Assembly (NCBI RefSeq): GCF_021555175.1
Contig: NZ_JAKGRW010000047.1
Span: 27,068-91,067 of the forward strand
Length of the DNA: 64,000 bases
Direction of reading: 5' to 3'
Source: Nocardioides alcanivorans
GTDB taxonomy: Bacteria; Actinomycetota; Actinomycetes; Propionibacteriales; Nocardioidaceae
Below the pieces are notes generated by a model. It made no database searches. It was not told the DNA's origin and saw nothing but the letters and a program-made list of their open reading frames with translations. The translations under genes and the position numbers were made by a program. How positions within the stretch are numbered: the first letter of the stretch is position 1; the number at the start of each line of letters is the position of its first letter. Positions 27,472 to 36,903 of the stretch are shown here, one piece after another.

Positions 27472-29103
27472 TCACTGCGCCAGCCAGGCCTGGTCGTAGT
27501 GCACGAGCCCCTCCGCAGTCGGCACGATGCCGTGGACGTCTTCGGACCAGGTCAAGAAGATGCCGGTGGCCGCGAGCGGGATCCCTGGCACCTCTTCCTG
27601 CCAGAGCTTCTCGATCTTCGCCAGGACCGGCTTGCCCTCCTCGGGCGACGCCGCTTCTCGCAGTTCTGCGAGCAGTTCGTCCATCGTTGCGTTGGCAAAG
27701 CCGGACGGGTTGGTCGGCGCGTTGCTGCTGAGCGCGCCGCTGAGTCGTGCGTAGGGGTCCTCGTCCGACATGTTGTTGCCAGCGACCGCAAGGTCGAAGG
27801 CGTGGTCTGCATAGATGGTCTTCACCTGTTCGCTGATGGTCCTCTGCGCCTTGTACTCGACGGTGAACCCCACCTGCTCCAGCATGCCGGTCAGCGTGAC
27901 CGCGCCAGCGGTGGCGACGGGATCGTTGCCCCCGACCAAGGAGATCTTGCCGTCGAAGCCGTCGGCCTTGGCGGCCTCGACCAGCTTCTTGGCGGCGTCC
28001 AGGTCGACCTCGACCTGTTCGACGTCGGTCTTCCACGCAGAGCTGTCAGGGAGGAGCGCCTTGGTCGGCAGACCGTAGTCGCCCTGGTTGAGGCGCCCGA
28101 CGTAGACCTTGGGGTCGATGGCGAGGTTCATGGCCTGGCGGACGCGCACGTCCGCACCGGGACGCCCCTCTCGGTTGTTGACCCACAGCAGCGTGCCCAG
28201 GCCGTAGGTCGACATGAAGCCGGGCCGTCCGGCCGTGCGCGCCGCCTCGACCGTCTTCGCCTCGCGCAGGAAGGCAACATCCACATCCCCGTTGTCGAGG
28301 GAGTCCCGGCGGGCCGCGTCGGTGCCCGGCCACATCATCCGCAACTGCTCGAGGTGCGGTGCGCCGTTCCAGTAGTCCTTGTTCGCGGTCAGCAGGAGCT
28401 CCTCGCTGGGCGAGTAGCGCTGATAGGTGAACGGTCCGGCACCGATCGGCTCGAACTTCTCGGGGTCCGCGTACGACGCGGGTGCCACGATCATCCCGAG
28501 CCCACCGGCCAACTGGTTGGCGAGACCAGGCCACGGGCTGTTGAGACTGACGACCACGGTCCGATCGTCAGGCGCCGTCATCGACTTCAAGAGGCCCGAG
28601 ACAAGTGCCGCCTGGTAGGCCTTCTCGTCGAGGTAACGCTGGAAGCTCGCCAGCACCGCGTCTGCGTCGACCGACGTGCCGTCGGTGAAGGTGACTCCGT
28701 CGCGGAGCGTGATCGTCCACGTCTTGTGGTCGTCGGTCTCGAGCGACTCCGCCATCCGGGGCTCGACGCTCCCGGTCTCGACGTCGTACGTCATCAGCGT
28801 GTCGTAGACCGCAGCCAGGGCGCTGCCGCCGACCGCTGCGTTTGCATAGGTCACCGTCGGGTCGAGACTGGTCGGCTCGCCGCTCTCGGCAACGGTGAGG
28901 GTGCCGCCGTCCTCCGGCTGTCCGTCGTCGGAGACGTTGACGAGACCGCTGACATAGATCGCCTCCTTCGCCCCCGGCTCGGGCTGCGACGACGAGGAGT
29001 CATCGCTCGCGCATCCGGCGGCCAGCACCGTGACCGCGAGGAGGACGACCCAGCGGTGCCGGGCTGAGCGCCGTTGCCCGTTGATGTGTGACCGGACCTT
29101 CAT
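27472..29103 (-). CDS. Solute-binding lipoprotein of an oligopeptide/nickel-type ABC transporter
   Basis: 543 residues, intact, starting MKVRSH. Residues 1-30 are a lipoprotein signal with lipobox LAAGC. The mature part is an SBP_bac_5 protein: GGTLTVAESGEPTSLDPT, a DGVTFTDGTSVDADAVLASF lobe, and IGAGPFTYQRYSPSEELLL. It would capture peptides or other organic solutes outside the membrane. No permease or ATPase is near, so it depends on a transporter elsewhere or serves as a sensor. It heads the operon with DUF1214, the F420-type enzyme and IclR, and faces the TetR gene. Confidence 0.85.
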   Translation of the reverse strand: MKVRSHINGQRRSARHRWVVLLAVTVLAAGCASDDSSSSQPEPGAKEAIYVSGLVNVSDDGQPEDGGTLTVAESGEPTSLDPTVTYANAAVGGSALAAVYDTLMTYDVETGSVEPRMAESLETDDHKTWTITLRDGVTFTDGTSVDADAVLASFQRYLDEKAYQAALVSGLLKSMTAPDDRTVVVSLNSPWPGLANQLAGGLGMIVAPASYADPEKFEPIGAGPFTYQRYSPSEELLLTANKDYWNGAPHLEQLRMMWPGTDAARRDSLDNGDVDVAFLREAKTVEAARTAGRPGFMSTYGLGTLLWVNNREGRPGADVRVRQAMNLAIDPKVYVGRLNQGDYGLPTKALLPDSSAWKTDVEQVEVDLDAAKKLVEAAKADGFDGKISLVGGNDPVATAGAVTLTGMLEQVGFTVEYKAQRTISEQVKTIYADHAFDLAVAGNNMSDEDPYARLSGALSSNAPTNPSGFANATMDELLAELREAASPEEGKPVLAKIEKLWQEEVPGIPLAATGIFLTWSEDVHGIVPTAEGLVHYDQAWLAQ

Positions 29104-29196
29104 GACAGTGACTCCTTCATTGCTGCAAGCCGGGGCGCGATCGGACGGAATCGCCGACGTCGCCGAGGGCACTCGGGAACGGGCTTGATTGAAAGG

Positions 29197-29210
29197 TAGA
29201 CAGTTGTCTA
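29197..29210. promoter_or_regulatory. TAGACAGTTGTCTA operator between TetR and the lipoprotein gene
   Basis: Six-base arms around two bases, 10 bases before the TetR start and 93 before the lipoprotein. Position and symmetry fit a TetR operator that controls both directions. Confidence 0.65.
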
Positions 29211-29220
29211 AAGTCAAGGG

Positions 29221-29820
29221 GTGATTCCAGCCGAAGACAAGCCCCGAGGGCCCAAGCAGGTCCGTCACGCAATCCTCACCGCCGCCCACACGAGGTTCGC
29301 CGAGAAGGGTTTCTCCGCCTCCCTGCGGGAGATCGCCGCGGATGCCGGCGTCAACCTCGGGCTGATCCACAAGTACGTGGGCAACAAGGAGGAGCTGATC
29401 CGCGAGATCCTCCGCCGCGACCTCAAGGTCGGAGCCGTGCTGATCAAGCGGGAGACCACGCTCCCGGAGTTGCTGCGCCGCATGTTCCTCACCGGAGTCG
29501 CCGACCCGGCGTACGTTCGCATCACCGCCTGGCTGACCCTGGAGGGCCGCACCGACCTCCTGCGTCAGGAGCAGCCGGGCAGCATGGCGCTGATCCAGGC
29601 CGCTGAGCCGTCGAGCAAGGGCGACATCCGGCTGACGACCGCGCTCGCCGCCGTCTACGGGTGGTCCCTCTTCAGCTCGGAGATCCTCTTCTTCGCCGGC
29701 ATCCCGGACGAGCAGAAGGAAGAGGTCGAGCAGCGCATGGCCGACCTCCTCGCCTCACTCGTCGACCGCGAGGAAGGCGCGGCCGAAGGCAGCGGCGCCC
29801 AGGCCCCGACCGGACCCTGA
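29221..29820 (+). CDS. TetR-family regulator
   Basis: 199 residues from a GTG. The DNA-binding part is at about 15-60: RFAEKGFSASLREIAADAGV, then LGLIHKYVGNKEELI. The ligand domain has no recognisable signature. It is divergent to the solute-binding operon across the inverted repeat at 29197, which it likely binds. The stop is 13 bases from the convergent siderophore ATPase gene. Confidence 0.88.
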   Translation: MIPAEDKPRGPKQVRHAILTAAHTRFAEKGFSASLREIAADAGVNLGLIHKYVGNKEELIREILRRDLKVGAVLIKRETTLPELLRRMFLTGVADPAYVRITAWLTLEGRTDLLRQEQPGSMALIQAAEPSSKGDIRLTTALAAVYGWSLFSSEILFFAGIPDEQKEEVEQRMADLLASLVDREEGAAEGSGAQAPTGP

Positions 29821-29832
29821 GCACACTGACGA

Positions 29833-30606
29833 TCAGTGCGCCGGCACGACCATGGGGGTGCCGGTCACCGGGTCAGGCACGATCACCGCTTCCATGCCGA
29901 AGACCTCCTCGACGACCTCGGCAGTCACCACCTCCGCCGGGGTGCCCCGAGCAATGATCCGGCCCTCGCGCATCGCCACCACGTGGTCGGCGAAGCGCGA
30001 GGCCTGGTTGAGGTCGTGCAGCACCGTGACCACGGTGCGGCCATCCTCGACCAACCCGCGCAGCAGCCGGAGCAGGTCGTACTGGTGGGCGATGTCGAGG
30101 AAGGTCGTCGGCTCGTCCAGCAGCAGGTACGGCGTCTCCTGCGCCAGCACCATCGCGATCCAGACCCGCTGGCGTTGGCCGCCGGAGAGTTCGGAGAGCA
30201 GCCGATCGGCCAGGTCCGCCACCCCGGCGGACGCCATCGCGTCGTCCACGGCCACCTCGTCGGACGGGTTCCAGGCGCCCAGCATCGACTGGTGCGCGTA
30301 GCGGCCCCGGCGTACCAGTGCCTCCACCCGGATCCCTTCCGGGCTCAGCGTCGTCTGGGGCAGGAACCCCAGTTCGCGGGCGACCTCCTTGCCCTTCCAC
30401 GCGGTGACCGGACGCTCATCCAGCTCGACCGCTCCGGCCCGCGCCGGCTGCAGCCGTACCAGCGACCGCAGCAGCGTCGACTTGCCGCACGCGTTGGGGC
30501 CGACGATCGCGGTGAAGGCGCCATGGGGCACCTCGAGGTCGAGTCCGTCGACGACCAGGCGGTCGCCGTACCCCAGGCTCAGTCCACGAGCACGCAGCCG
30601 GTTCAT
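29833..30606 (-). CDS. Siderophore ABC transporter ATPase (FecE/FepC type)
   Basis: 257 residues from the ATG after GGAAGGAGG. Walker A is GPNACGKST, signature LSGGQRQRVWIAMVLAQ, Walker B YLLLDEPTTFLD and switch LHDLNQASRF, all intact. It powers import of ferric siderophores. Last gene of the iron-box operon; 85 bases separate it from the upstream permease. Confidence 0.93.
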   Translation of the reverse strand: MNRLRARGLSLGYGDRLVVDGLDLEVPHGAFTAIVGPNACGKSTLLRSLVRLQPARAGAVELDERPVTAWKGKEVARELGFLPQTTLSPEGIRVEALVRRGRYAHQSMLGAWNPSDEVAVDDAMASAGVADLADRLLSELSGGQRQRVWIAMVLAQETPYLLLDEPTTFLDIAHQYDLLRLLRGLVEDGRTVVTVLHDLNQASRFADHVVAMREGRIIARGTPAEVVTAEVVEEVFGMEAVIVPDPVTGTPMVVPAH

Positions 30607-30691
30607 CGGTGCCCTCCTTCCGCTGATCCCTGCGGTGCCTCGCTCCGGCACACCTCGTACCTCGGCGTACCTCCACGGGGGCTCCTCGCAG

Positions 30692-31711
30692 TCATCGGCG
30701 GATCTCCTTCGTCAGTAGCCACAAGAGGTAGAGGCCGCCCACGCCTGTGGTCACCACACCCACCGGCAGCATGGTGGGCGCGAGCAGGCTCTGCGCCAGC
30801 AGGTCGGAGGCGGTCAGCAGGAACGCACCCGCGAGCGCTGCGGGCAGCAGCGGCACCCCCGCTGCGGCCGCCAGCCGCCGCGCGATCTGCGGTGCAGAGA
30901 GGGCGATGAAGACGATGGGTCCGGCGATGGCCGTGACCGTTGCCGAGAGGCCGACGCCGACCAGGATCAGCATGATCCGCAACCGCCCGAGGTGGACCCC
31001 GGAAGCGATCGCCAGCTCGTCGCCCATGGCGGCCTGGTGCATCGGTCGCGACAGCACGACGAGCGCCAGGCACAGCACCACGATGATCGTCACCGGGCTG
31101 TCGATGTCGACCCAGTCGAGGCCGTTGAGCGAACCGGCCTGCCAGACGCTGGCCGAGATCGCCACGTCGAGTTCGGCACGCAGGATGATCCACGAGTTCA
31201 AGGCGGTCAGCATCGCCTGGACACCGATGCCGATCACGATCAGCCGCAGCCCGGAGAAGCCCGCCCCCGCAGACAGGACGTAGACGACCAGGGCCGCGGT
31301 CAGTCCACCCGCAATGGCGGCGAGGGTGATCGTGGCCTCGCTCGCGACCGTCAGCGTGAAGACCAGCAGTACCCCGGTGTAGGCACCGGCATCGAGACCG
31401 ATGATGTCGGGGGCACCCAGCGGGTTGCGGGTGATGTTCTGGAAGATCGCCCCGGCCAGCCCCAGGGCCGCGCCGAAGACCAGGGCTGCCACGACCCGCG
31501 GCATCCGCCACTGGGTCACGGAGACGTGGATGGGTCCGTCACCGCGCAGCGCTGCCAGCACGTCGGCCGGGCGGTCCCAGCCGCTGCCGTAACAGAGCGA
31601 GATCGCCCCGACGGCGAGCGACAGCAGCAACAGGATGAGGCAGACCAGCGACGTACGCACGTCGAGGCGCAGGGTGCGGCCGGCGCCCACCGGCACGACG
31701 AGGGTGTTCAC
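30692..31711 (-). CDS. Siderophore ABC permease (FecD type)
   Basis: 339 residues from a GTG overlapping the preceding permease stop (GTGA). About nine hydrophobic helices. FecCD family motifs include RMPRVVAALVFGAALGLAGA, FQNITRNPLGAPDIIGLDAG and the coupling-loop region ALSAPQIARRL. It pairs with the next permease and the FepC-type ATPase. Confidence 0.92.
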   Translation of the reverse strand: MNTLVVPVGAGRTLRLDVRTSLVCLILLLLSLAVGAISLCYGSGWDRPADVLAALRGDGPIHVSVTQWRMPRVVAALVFGAALGLAGAIFQNITRNPLGAPDIIGLDAGAYTGVLLVFTLTVASEATITLAAIAGGLTAALVVYVLSAGAGFSGLRLIVIGIGVQAMLTALNSWIILRAELDVAISASVWQAGSLNGLDWVDIDSPVTIIVVLCLALVVLSRPMHQAAMGDELAIASGVHLGRLRIMLILVGVGLSATVTAIAGPIVFIALSAPQIARRLAAAAGVPLLPAALAGAFLLTASDLLAQSLLAPTMLPVGVVTTGVGGLYLLWLLTKEIRR

Positions 31712-32702
31712 ACGCCCACCGCCCCGTGTCGGCGGACCACCCAGATCAGCACCGGCCCCCGATGACCGAGGTGAGGATCGCCACGGGCACCTCACCGGTC
31801 ACCAGCAGGACGCGCGCGAGCGTGTCGGAGAGGACCACGAGCAGCGGCCCGATCACCAGACACAACAGCAGCAGCCAGGTGACCGACGCCTGGGCGAAAC
31901 GCCGGACCAGGTGCGGCACGATGAGGCCGACGAACATGATCGGACCAGCGACCGCCGTGGCCGTCGCGGCCAGCACCGTGGCCACCAGGAGGGCCAGGAT
32001 CCGGGTGCGGACGACGGAGACTCCGAGTCCGTGCGCCACGTCGTCACCGAGCGCCACCGCGCTGAGCGGACGCCCGAGGAGCAGGGCCGCAGCAAGGGCA
32101 GCGACCAGGACCACGCACGGAATGAGCAGCGGCATCTGCTCACGCCCCGCGAGGGATCCGACCGACCAGAAGCGATAGGTGTCGAAGGTGTCCGGATCGG
32201 TCAACCGGATGCCGATCGAGAATCCGGCCAGCACCGCGGTGAGCGCGACTCCTGCCAGCAGCAGCCGGAGCGGGTCCGCGCCGCCCACGGCCTGGACGGC
32301 GAAAGCCGCAGCGGTGGCGCCGATGAACGCCACGACCAACGTGGCGGTCTGTCCGGAGACGTCGAGGAGCTGGGTGGCGATCACCACCGCGAACGAGGCA
32401 CCTGCGGTGACACCGAGCAGCCCGGGCTCCGCGAGCGGGTTGCGCGTCAGGGTCTGCACCAGGGCTCCGCTGAGCGCCAGCGCGGCGCCGACCAGGATCG
32501 CGAGCATCGCTCGCGGCACCCGCACGCTACGCACCGTGATGTGCGCATTGTCGGTGGGGTCAGGACGGATCAGGGCCCGGAACGACTCGGCCACGCTCAC
32601 GTCGCCCTGGCCCGCGGTGAGGCTGAGCAACACCGCTGCGATCAAGAAGACCAGGCCGCCGACGAAGACGAGCGTCGGGACCCGGTGTAGGGCGCCGCTC
32701 AC
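31708..32702 (-). CDS. Siderophore ABC permease (FecC type)
   Basis: About 331 residues with one G missing near 31758: in the restored frame the usual end PVLIWVVRRHGAVGV appears and the stop then overlaps the next GTG exactly. Motifs VPRAMLAILVGAALALSGA, LTRNPLAEPGLLGVTAGA and MFVGLIVPHLVR are typical. The GTG start overlaps the stop of the siderophore-interacting protein gene. Confidence 0.92.
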
Positions 32703-33583
32703 TCCTCGTGTTCGTCGTGCTCGTCATCGGCGTGGCCCTCGTCCTCGTGGTCGACCTCGACGGCGCCGCGCTTCCAGTAGCCGGTGACCAGCGATGCCAC
32801 GCCCAGCCCCTTCGCCCAACGACGCAGCGGCTTGATGCCGCCTGCCTCGCCTGCCGCGAAGAGGAAGACGTCGGCGGCGTCGCGATCACCGAGGTCGAGC
32901 TCCGCCACGGCATCGGCCAGCCGCGACCCGCCCGCACGGGAGAGCCAGGTGACGTCGACACCGGGCCGCTCACACAACGGGTAGGCCGTCTCCGCGAGAT
33001 GGTCATGGTCGACGAGCACCTGGACGGTCACGCCCCGGGGCTCGATCCACTCGGCCTCGTCGAGCCAGCGCGCGAGCGCGGGCAGCGCCGTGGTGTCGAT
33101 CGCGAAGACGTAGTGCCCGTAGGTGTGCGGGAAGGCGAGCGCTCCGGGCGGGCCGGCCAGCACGACCTCATCTCCGGGCTGGGCCGCCGTCGCCCAGTCG
33201 GACGCCAGGCCACCGGGATGGACGACGATGTCGAGGTCCAGTTCACCGGCGACCGGGTCGTGGCGGCGGATGGTGTACTTCCGCATCTGCGGAGCCGGTG
33301 CGACCCAGTCGAGCATCAACCGCTCGGGGTTGTACGTCGGGTCGTTGCGGGTGCCGTCGTCCAGCGGGAAGACGACACCGACGTGGTCGTCGCAGGCATA
33401 GGAGTGCAGCACCCGGATCTCCGGGCCGGCCAGGGTCAGCCGCAGCATGTGGGGCGTGACCTCGGTCCGGGAGACGAGCCGAGTGGTCCGGATCTGCGTG
33501 GCGTAGGGGATCCGGACGGTCCCGCGCCCACCGGTCTGGTGGGCGCGGACCAGCGGGCCCGGGTTGGTGCGGTCCTGTGTCAC
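32699..33583 (-). CDS. Siderophore-interacting FAD reductase (ViuB type) with His/acid tail
   Basis: 294 residues from a GTG inside the binding-protein stop. These flavoproteins reduce ferric siderophores with NAD(P)H in the cytoplasm to release iron. The FAD part has RLTLAGPEIRVL and RKYTIRRHDP; the NAD-binding part has ASDWATAAQPGDEVVLAGPP; the end has GYWKRGAVEVDHEDEGHADD, running into a tail of His, Asp and Glu to the stop. Such a tail could hold released metal. Confidence 0.9.
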   Translation of the reverse strand: MTQDRTNPGPLVRAHQTGGRGTVRIPYATQIRTTRLVSRTEVTPHMLRLTLAGPEIRVLHSYACDDHVGVVFPLDDGTRNDPTYNPERLMLDWVAPAPQMRKYTIRRHDPVAGELDLDIVVHPGGLASDWATAAQPGDEVVLAGPPGALAFPHTYGHYVFAIDTTALPALARWLDEAEWIEPRGVTVQVLVDHDHLAETAYPLCERPGVDVTWLSRAGGSRLADAVAELDLGDRDAADVFLFAAGEAGGIKPLRRWAKGLGVASLVTGYWKRGAVEVDHEDEGHADDEHDEHEE

Positions 33584-34593
33584 TGGAGTTCCTCGGCGAA
33601 GGCCTCGCCGAACGCTTCGTCGATCGCGTCCAGGGTGAGCAGCGCCGACTTGTAGGTGGCGGCCTCGCTGTAGCGGATCGGGATCACGTGACCCGCCTTC
33701 ACGGCCGGGAGGTTCTTCCACAGCGGCGAGTCCAGCACGTACTGCACCGCGTCGGAGATCGTGCCGTCGTTGTCCAGCGTGTAGGTGATGTAGTCGGCAT
33801 CCTTGAAGCTCGAGGGCAGTTCCTCGATGGAGGAGTACTCGGAGACCTCGGCGGCACCGCCGTCGCTGGCGTCCTTGACCCCGCCGTAGTAGTTCGCACC
33901 GACGTCACCGACGATGTGGGTGCCGTAGGAGCCACCGAACTCACGCTGGAACTCACCCGCGGTGAGGTCCCCGTAGGCGCCCAGGTGCCCGAAGTCGATG
34001 CCGTCGAGCACGTCGGCGTACTTCTCCTTCAGCTCGTCGGCCTTGGCGTAGTAGGTCGCCTTCTGCTCCTCCCAGTTGCTGAGCACACCCGCCGCTTCGG
34101 CCTGCCGCCCGCCGAGCTCCTTCCAGGAGTCCGGCACGCTCGGGCCGAGGACGACGACAGGGGCGATCTTCTCGAGACGCTCCATGTTCACGTCGCCCAG
34201 CACGGGGAGCGGAACGCCCAGGATGATCACGTCGGGGTCGACCTTCTCGACCGCGTCGTAGTTCACCGTGTCGGCGGTCTCGCCCATGATCTTCTCGGTC
34301 GCCTCATAGGTGGCGCGGTCCTCGTCGGTCATCATCGGGACGCCGCGGCCCCACTCGGAGATGCCCACCAGCGGTGCATCTGCCTCAAGCATCACCGGCA
34401 CCGCATAGCCGGTCGCGATGACCCGCTCGGGCTTCGCAGGGATCTCGATGTCGCCGTTCTCGGCAGTGAAGGTGACGGTCTCACCCTCGACCTTGGCCTC
34501 GCTCTCGCCTGCCCAGCAACCACTCAGCGCGAGTCCGAGGGTGGCTGCTGCCAGGACGGCGGTGGCACGGCGGACTGTGGGACGTGATCGCAT
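33580..34593 (-). CDS. Ferric siderophore-binding lipoprotein
   Basis: 337 residues starting MRSRPT. Lipoprotein signal with LSGCWAGE near residue 27, then a periplasmic-binding type 2 fold: KPERVIATGYAVPVMLEADA, VDPDVIILGVPLP and DADYITYTLDNDG. It captures ferric siderophore outside the membrane. First gene of the operon, 101 bases behind an iron box. Confidence 0.92.
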   Translation of the reverse strand: MRSRPTVRRATAVLAAATLGLALSGCWAGESEAKVEGETVTFTAENGDIEIPAKPERVIATGYAVPVMLEADAPLVGISEWGRGVPMMTDEDRATYEATEKIMGETADTVNYDAVEKVDPDVIILGVPLPVLGDVNMERLEKIAPVVVLGPSVPDSWKELGGRQAEAAGVLSNWEEQKATYYAKADELKEKYADVLDGIDFGHLGAYGDLTAGEFQREFGGSYGTHIVGDVGANYYGGVKDASDGGAAEVSEYSSIEELPSSFKDADYITYTLDNDGTISDAVQYVLDSPLWKNLPAVKAGHVIPIRYSEAATYKSALLTLDAIDEAFGEAFAEELQ

Positions 34594-34693
34594 GACGCTT
34601 TTCCTTAGTGGTGTTCCAGGCGCACCCGTGGTCGATGCACGCCCTGGATTCGGGCACGACGGCTCGCTGGTCGGGATACCTGCACGACCAGCG

Positions 34694-34712
34694 CAAGGTG
34701 AGGCTAGCCTTA
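34694..34712. promoter_or_regulatory. IdeR/DtxR iron box of the siderophore import operon
   Basis: CAAGGTGAGGCTAGCCTTA matches the 19-base iron box (TTAGGTTAGGCTAACCTAA) at 14 positions. It lies between the import operon and the divergent AraC gene and may serve both. Confidence 0.8.
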
Positions 34713-34745
34713 TCAACGATCGTATCCGTGTCGTACAGGAGTCAG

Positions 34746-35591
34746 ATGGTGTCGCCCAGAGGACAGTCGGACGCGCTGACGACCTCGCACACCGCCAGCG
34801 ACGTGGGCGAGATCACCGTGCAGGAGTACGGCTACGGCCTCGGCCCGCCGGACGGCATCCTGGTGCTGCGTTATCCCCCGGACCGGACCATCCCGGACTT
34901 CCCCGAGGATCGTGACGACTTCCTGCACCAGGTCTTCTGGTCGCCCGACGGCGTCCTGGTCGCCCGCCGCGGTGGCACGGCGCGCTTCGTCTCCTCCGGC
35001 GAGATGCTCTGGGTGCGCCGCGGCGTCGTCGCCGAGGTGCGCGGACTCGGCCTCCAGACGGTGCTGCGGGTGTGCGTACGTCGCGCGCCCGCAGCCCTCA
35101 CCGCGTTGCCGGCCGCAGCGTTGACCCCCGATGCGCAGGTGTGCGCGAGGCTGTCCGCGCTCGCACGACCGGGCGTCAGCGAGGCCGACGGCCTCCGCGC
35201 GCGGGTCGACATCCTCACCGCGTTGGCCGAGGCCCCGGCGGTCCAGATCGATCATGCGGGAGTGGGTGAGACCCCCGCCCACATCGTGACCCGGGCGCTG
35301 CTCTCCGAGCCCGCCGACACGACCAGCCTCGCCGACTGGGCAGAGCGGCTGCACGTGAGTGCGAAGACACTGCAGCGCGACCTCGAGCGCGAGTTCGCGA
35401 CGACCTTCACCGTGCTGCGCACCCGGATCCGGCTCCGGGCTGCCGTTGCCCTGCTGCACGACAGGTCGGTCACCGAGACGGCGCACCTGGTCGGCTACGC
35501 GAGCGCCTCAGCGTTCGTCGCCGCCTTCACCCGCGAGTTCGGCGAGACCCCCGGCCGCTACGTCGCCGGGGACCACGCCGATTCCGCCTGA
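34746..35591 (+). CDS. AraC-family regulator, likely of siderophore genes
   Basis: 281 residues from the ATG after AGGAG. The C-terminal double helix-turn-helix has TTSLADWAERLHVSAKTLQR and ETAHLVGYASASAFVAAF, then FGETPGRY. The N-terminal cupin-like half has GTARFVSSGEMLWVRRGV. AraC proteins beside import operons commonly bind the ferric siderophore as a signal, and it faces that operon across the iron box. Confidence 0.87.
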   Translation: MVSPRGQSDALTTSHTASDVGEITVQEYGYGLGPPDGILVLRYPPDRTIPDFPEDRDDFLHQVFWSPDGVLVARRGGTARFVSSGEMLWVRRGVVAEVRGLGLQTVLRVCVRRAPAALTALPAAALTPDAQVCARLSALARPGVSEADGLRARVDILTALAEAPAVQIDHAGVGETPAHIVTRALLSEPADTTSLADWAERLHVSAKTLQRDLEREFATTFTVLRTRIRLRAAVALLHDRSVTETAHLVGYASASAFVAAFTREFGETPGRYVAGDHADSA

Positions 35592-35612
35592 GCGTCGGCT
35601 CAGAACACGTTC

Positions 35613-36890
35613 TCAGACGCCGAGGCCGGTGGCGACGAAGGCGTCGTACGACGGGGCGATGGTGGCTGCGGGACCGACCTGGTCCGCGACGGCGTCCAAG
35701 GTCTTGAGGCCCATGCCGGTGTTGATGACGACGGTCTCGAGGCTGGTGTCGAGCTGGCCGGTCTCCACGAGCTTCTTGAGGACGCCGACGGTGGTGCCGC
35801 CAGCGGTCTCGGTGAAGATGCCCTCGGTACGGGCGAGGAGCAGGATGCCCTCACGCACCTCGTCGTCGGTGATGTCCTCCACCGCACCGCCCGTCTGGCG
35901 GCAGATGTCGAGCACGTAGATGCCGTCGGCCGGGTTGCCGATGGCGAGGCTCTTGGCGATGGTGTCGGGCTTCACCGGGCGGATCGCGTCGACGCCGGCC
36001 TTGTAGGCCACGGAGACGGGCGAGCAGCCGGTGGCCTGGGCGCCGAAGATCTTGACGGGCTTGTCCTCGACGAGGCCGAGCTTCACGAGCTCCTGGAAGG
36101 CCTTGTGCACCTTGGTCAGCTGCGAGCCCGAGGCGACGGGGATGACCACCTGGTCGGGCAGGCGCCAGCCGAGCTGCTCGGCGATCTCGTAGCCCAGCGT
36201 CTTCGAGCCCTCGGCGTAGTAGGGGCGGACGTTGACGTTGACGAACGCCCAGCCCTCCTCCTCGGCAGCGATCTCCTGCGCCAGCTTGTTGACGTCGTCG
36301 TAGTTGCCGTCGACGGCAACCAGGGAGTCGGTGTAGACCGCCGAGTTGACCTGCTTGGGCTTCTCCAGGTTGCTCGGGATGAAGACCACCGTCTTGATCC
36401 CGGCCCGGGCACCGGCGGCGGCCACGGCGTTGGCCAGGTTGCCGGTCGACGGGCAGGCGAAGACCTTGGCGTCGAACTCGCGGGCGGCGCTCAGGGCGCA
36501 GGCGACCACGCGGTCCTTGAACGAGTTGGTCGGGTTGGTGGAGTCGTCCTTCACCCACAGGTTGTCGATGCCCAGGCTGGCGCCGAGGTTGTGGGCCTTG
36601 AGCAGCCGGGTGAAGCCGGGCTCGGTGTTGGGACTCTCGGTGATGTCGGTGGGCACCGGCAGCAGCGCCTGGTAGCGCCAGATGTTGGCCGGGCCGGCCT
36701 CGATCTCCTCGCGGGTGATCACCGGGAACTCATAGGCGACCTCCAGGGGGCCGAAGCACTCCGGACACGCATAGTGCGGGCCGAGCTCGAGCTGATGGCC
36801 GCACTCGCGGCAGGCGAGGCCGACAGCGTTGCCGAACGCGCCCTCACGCAAGCCCTTGGTGCTGGTGGTCTCGCTGGTCAATGCGCTCAT
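35613..36890 (-). CDS. thrC: Threonine synthase
   Basis: 425 residues starting MSALTSETTS. It converts O-phosphohomoserine to threonine with PLP. An N-terminal zinc-ribbon-like segment (CRECG, then CPECFGPLEV, residues 23-45) precedes the PLP core, whose lysine is in PTNSFKDRVV. STGNLANAVAAAGARAG binds the cofactor phosphate. A SAM-I riboswitch lies in its leader, and the ribosome site GAGGAGG adjoins the 3' strand of the riboswitch stem. Confidence 0.93.
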   Translation of the reverse strand: MSALTSETTSTKGLREGAFGNAVGLACRECGHQLELGPHYACPECFGPLEVAYEFPVITREEIEAGPANIWRYQALLPVPTDITESPNTEPGFTRLLKAHNLGASLGIDNLWVKDDSTNPTNSFKDRVVACALSAAREFDAKVFACPSTGNLANAVAAAGARAGIKTVVFIPSNLEKPKQVNSAVYTDSLVAVDGNYDDVNKLAQEIAAEEEGWAFVNVNVRPYYAEGSKTLGYEIAEQLGWRLPDQVVIPVASGSQLTKVHKAFQELVKLGLVEDKPVKIFGAQATGCSPVSVAYKAGVDAIRPVKPDTIAKSLAIGNPADGIYVLDICRQTGGAVEDITDDEVREGILLLARTEGIFTETAGGTTVGVLKKLVETGQLDTSLETVVINTGMGLKTLDAVADQVGPAATIAPSYDAFVATGLGV

Positions 36891-36903
36891 GAGTACCCTC
36901 CTC

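Noticed and set aside
35602..35613. AGAACACGTTCT as a second KstR-like operator
   Set aside because: It lies between the convergent ends of the AraC and threonine synthase genes, not in a promoter. Its core equals the site at 22480 but it is likely chance or part of a 3' end structure.
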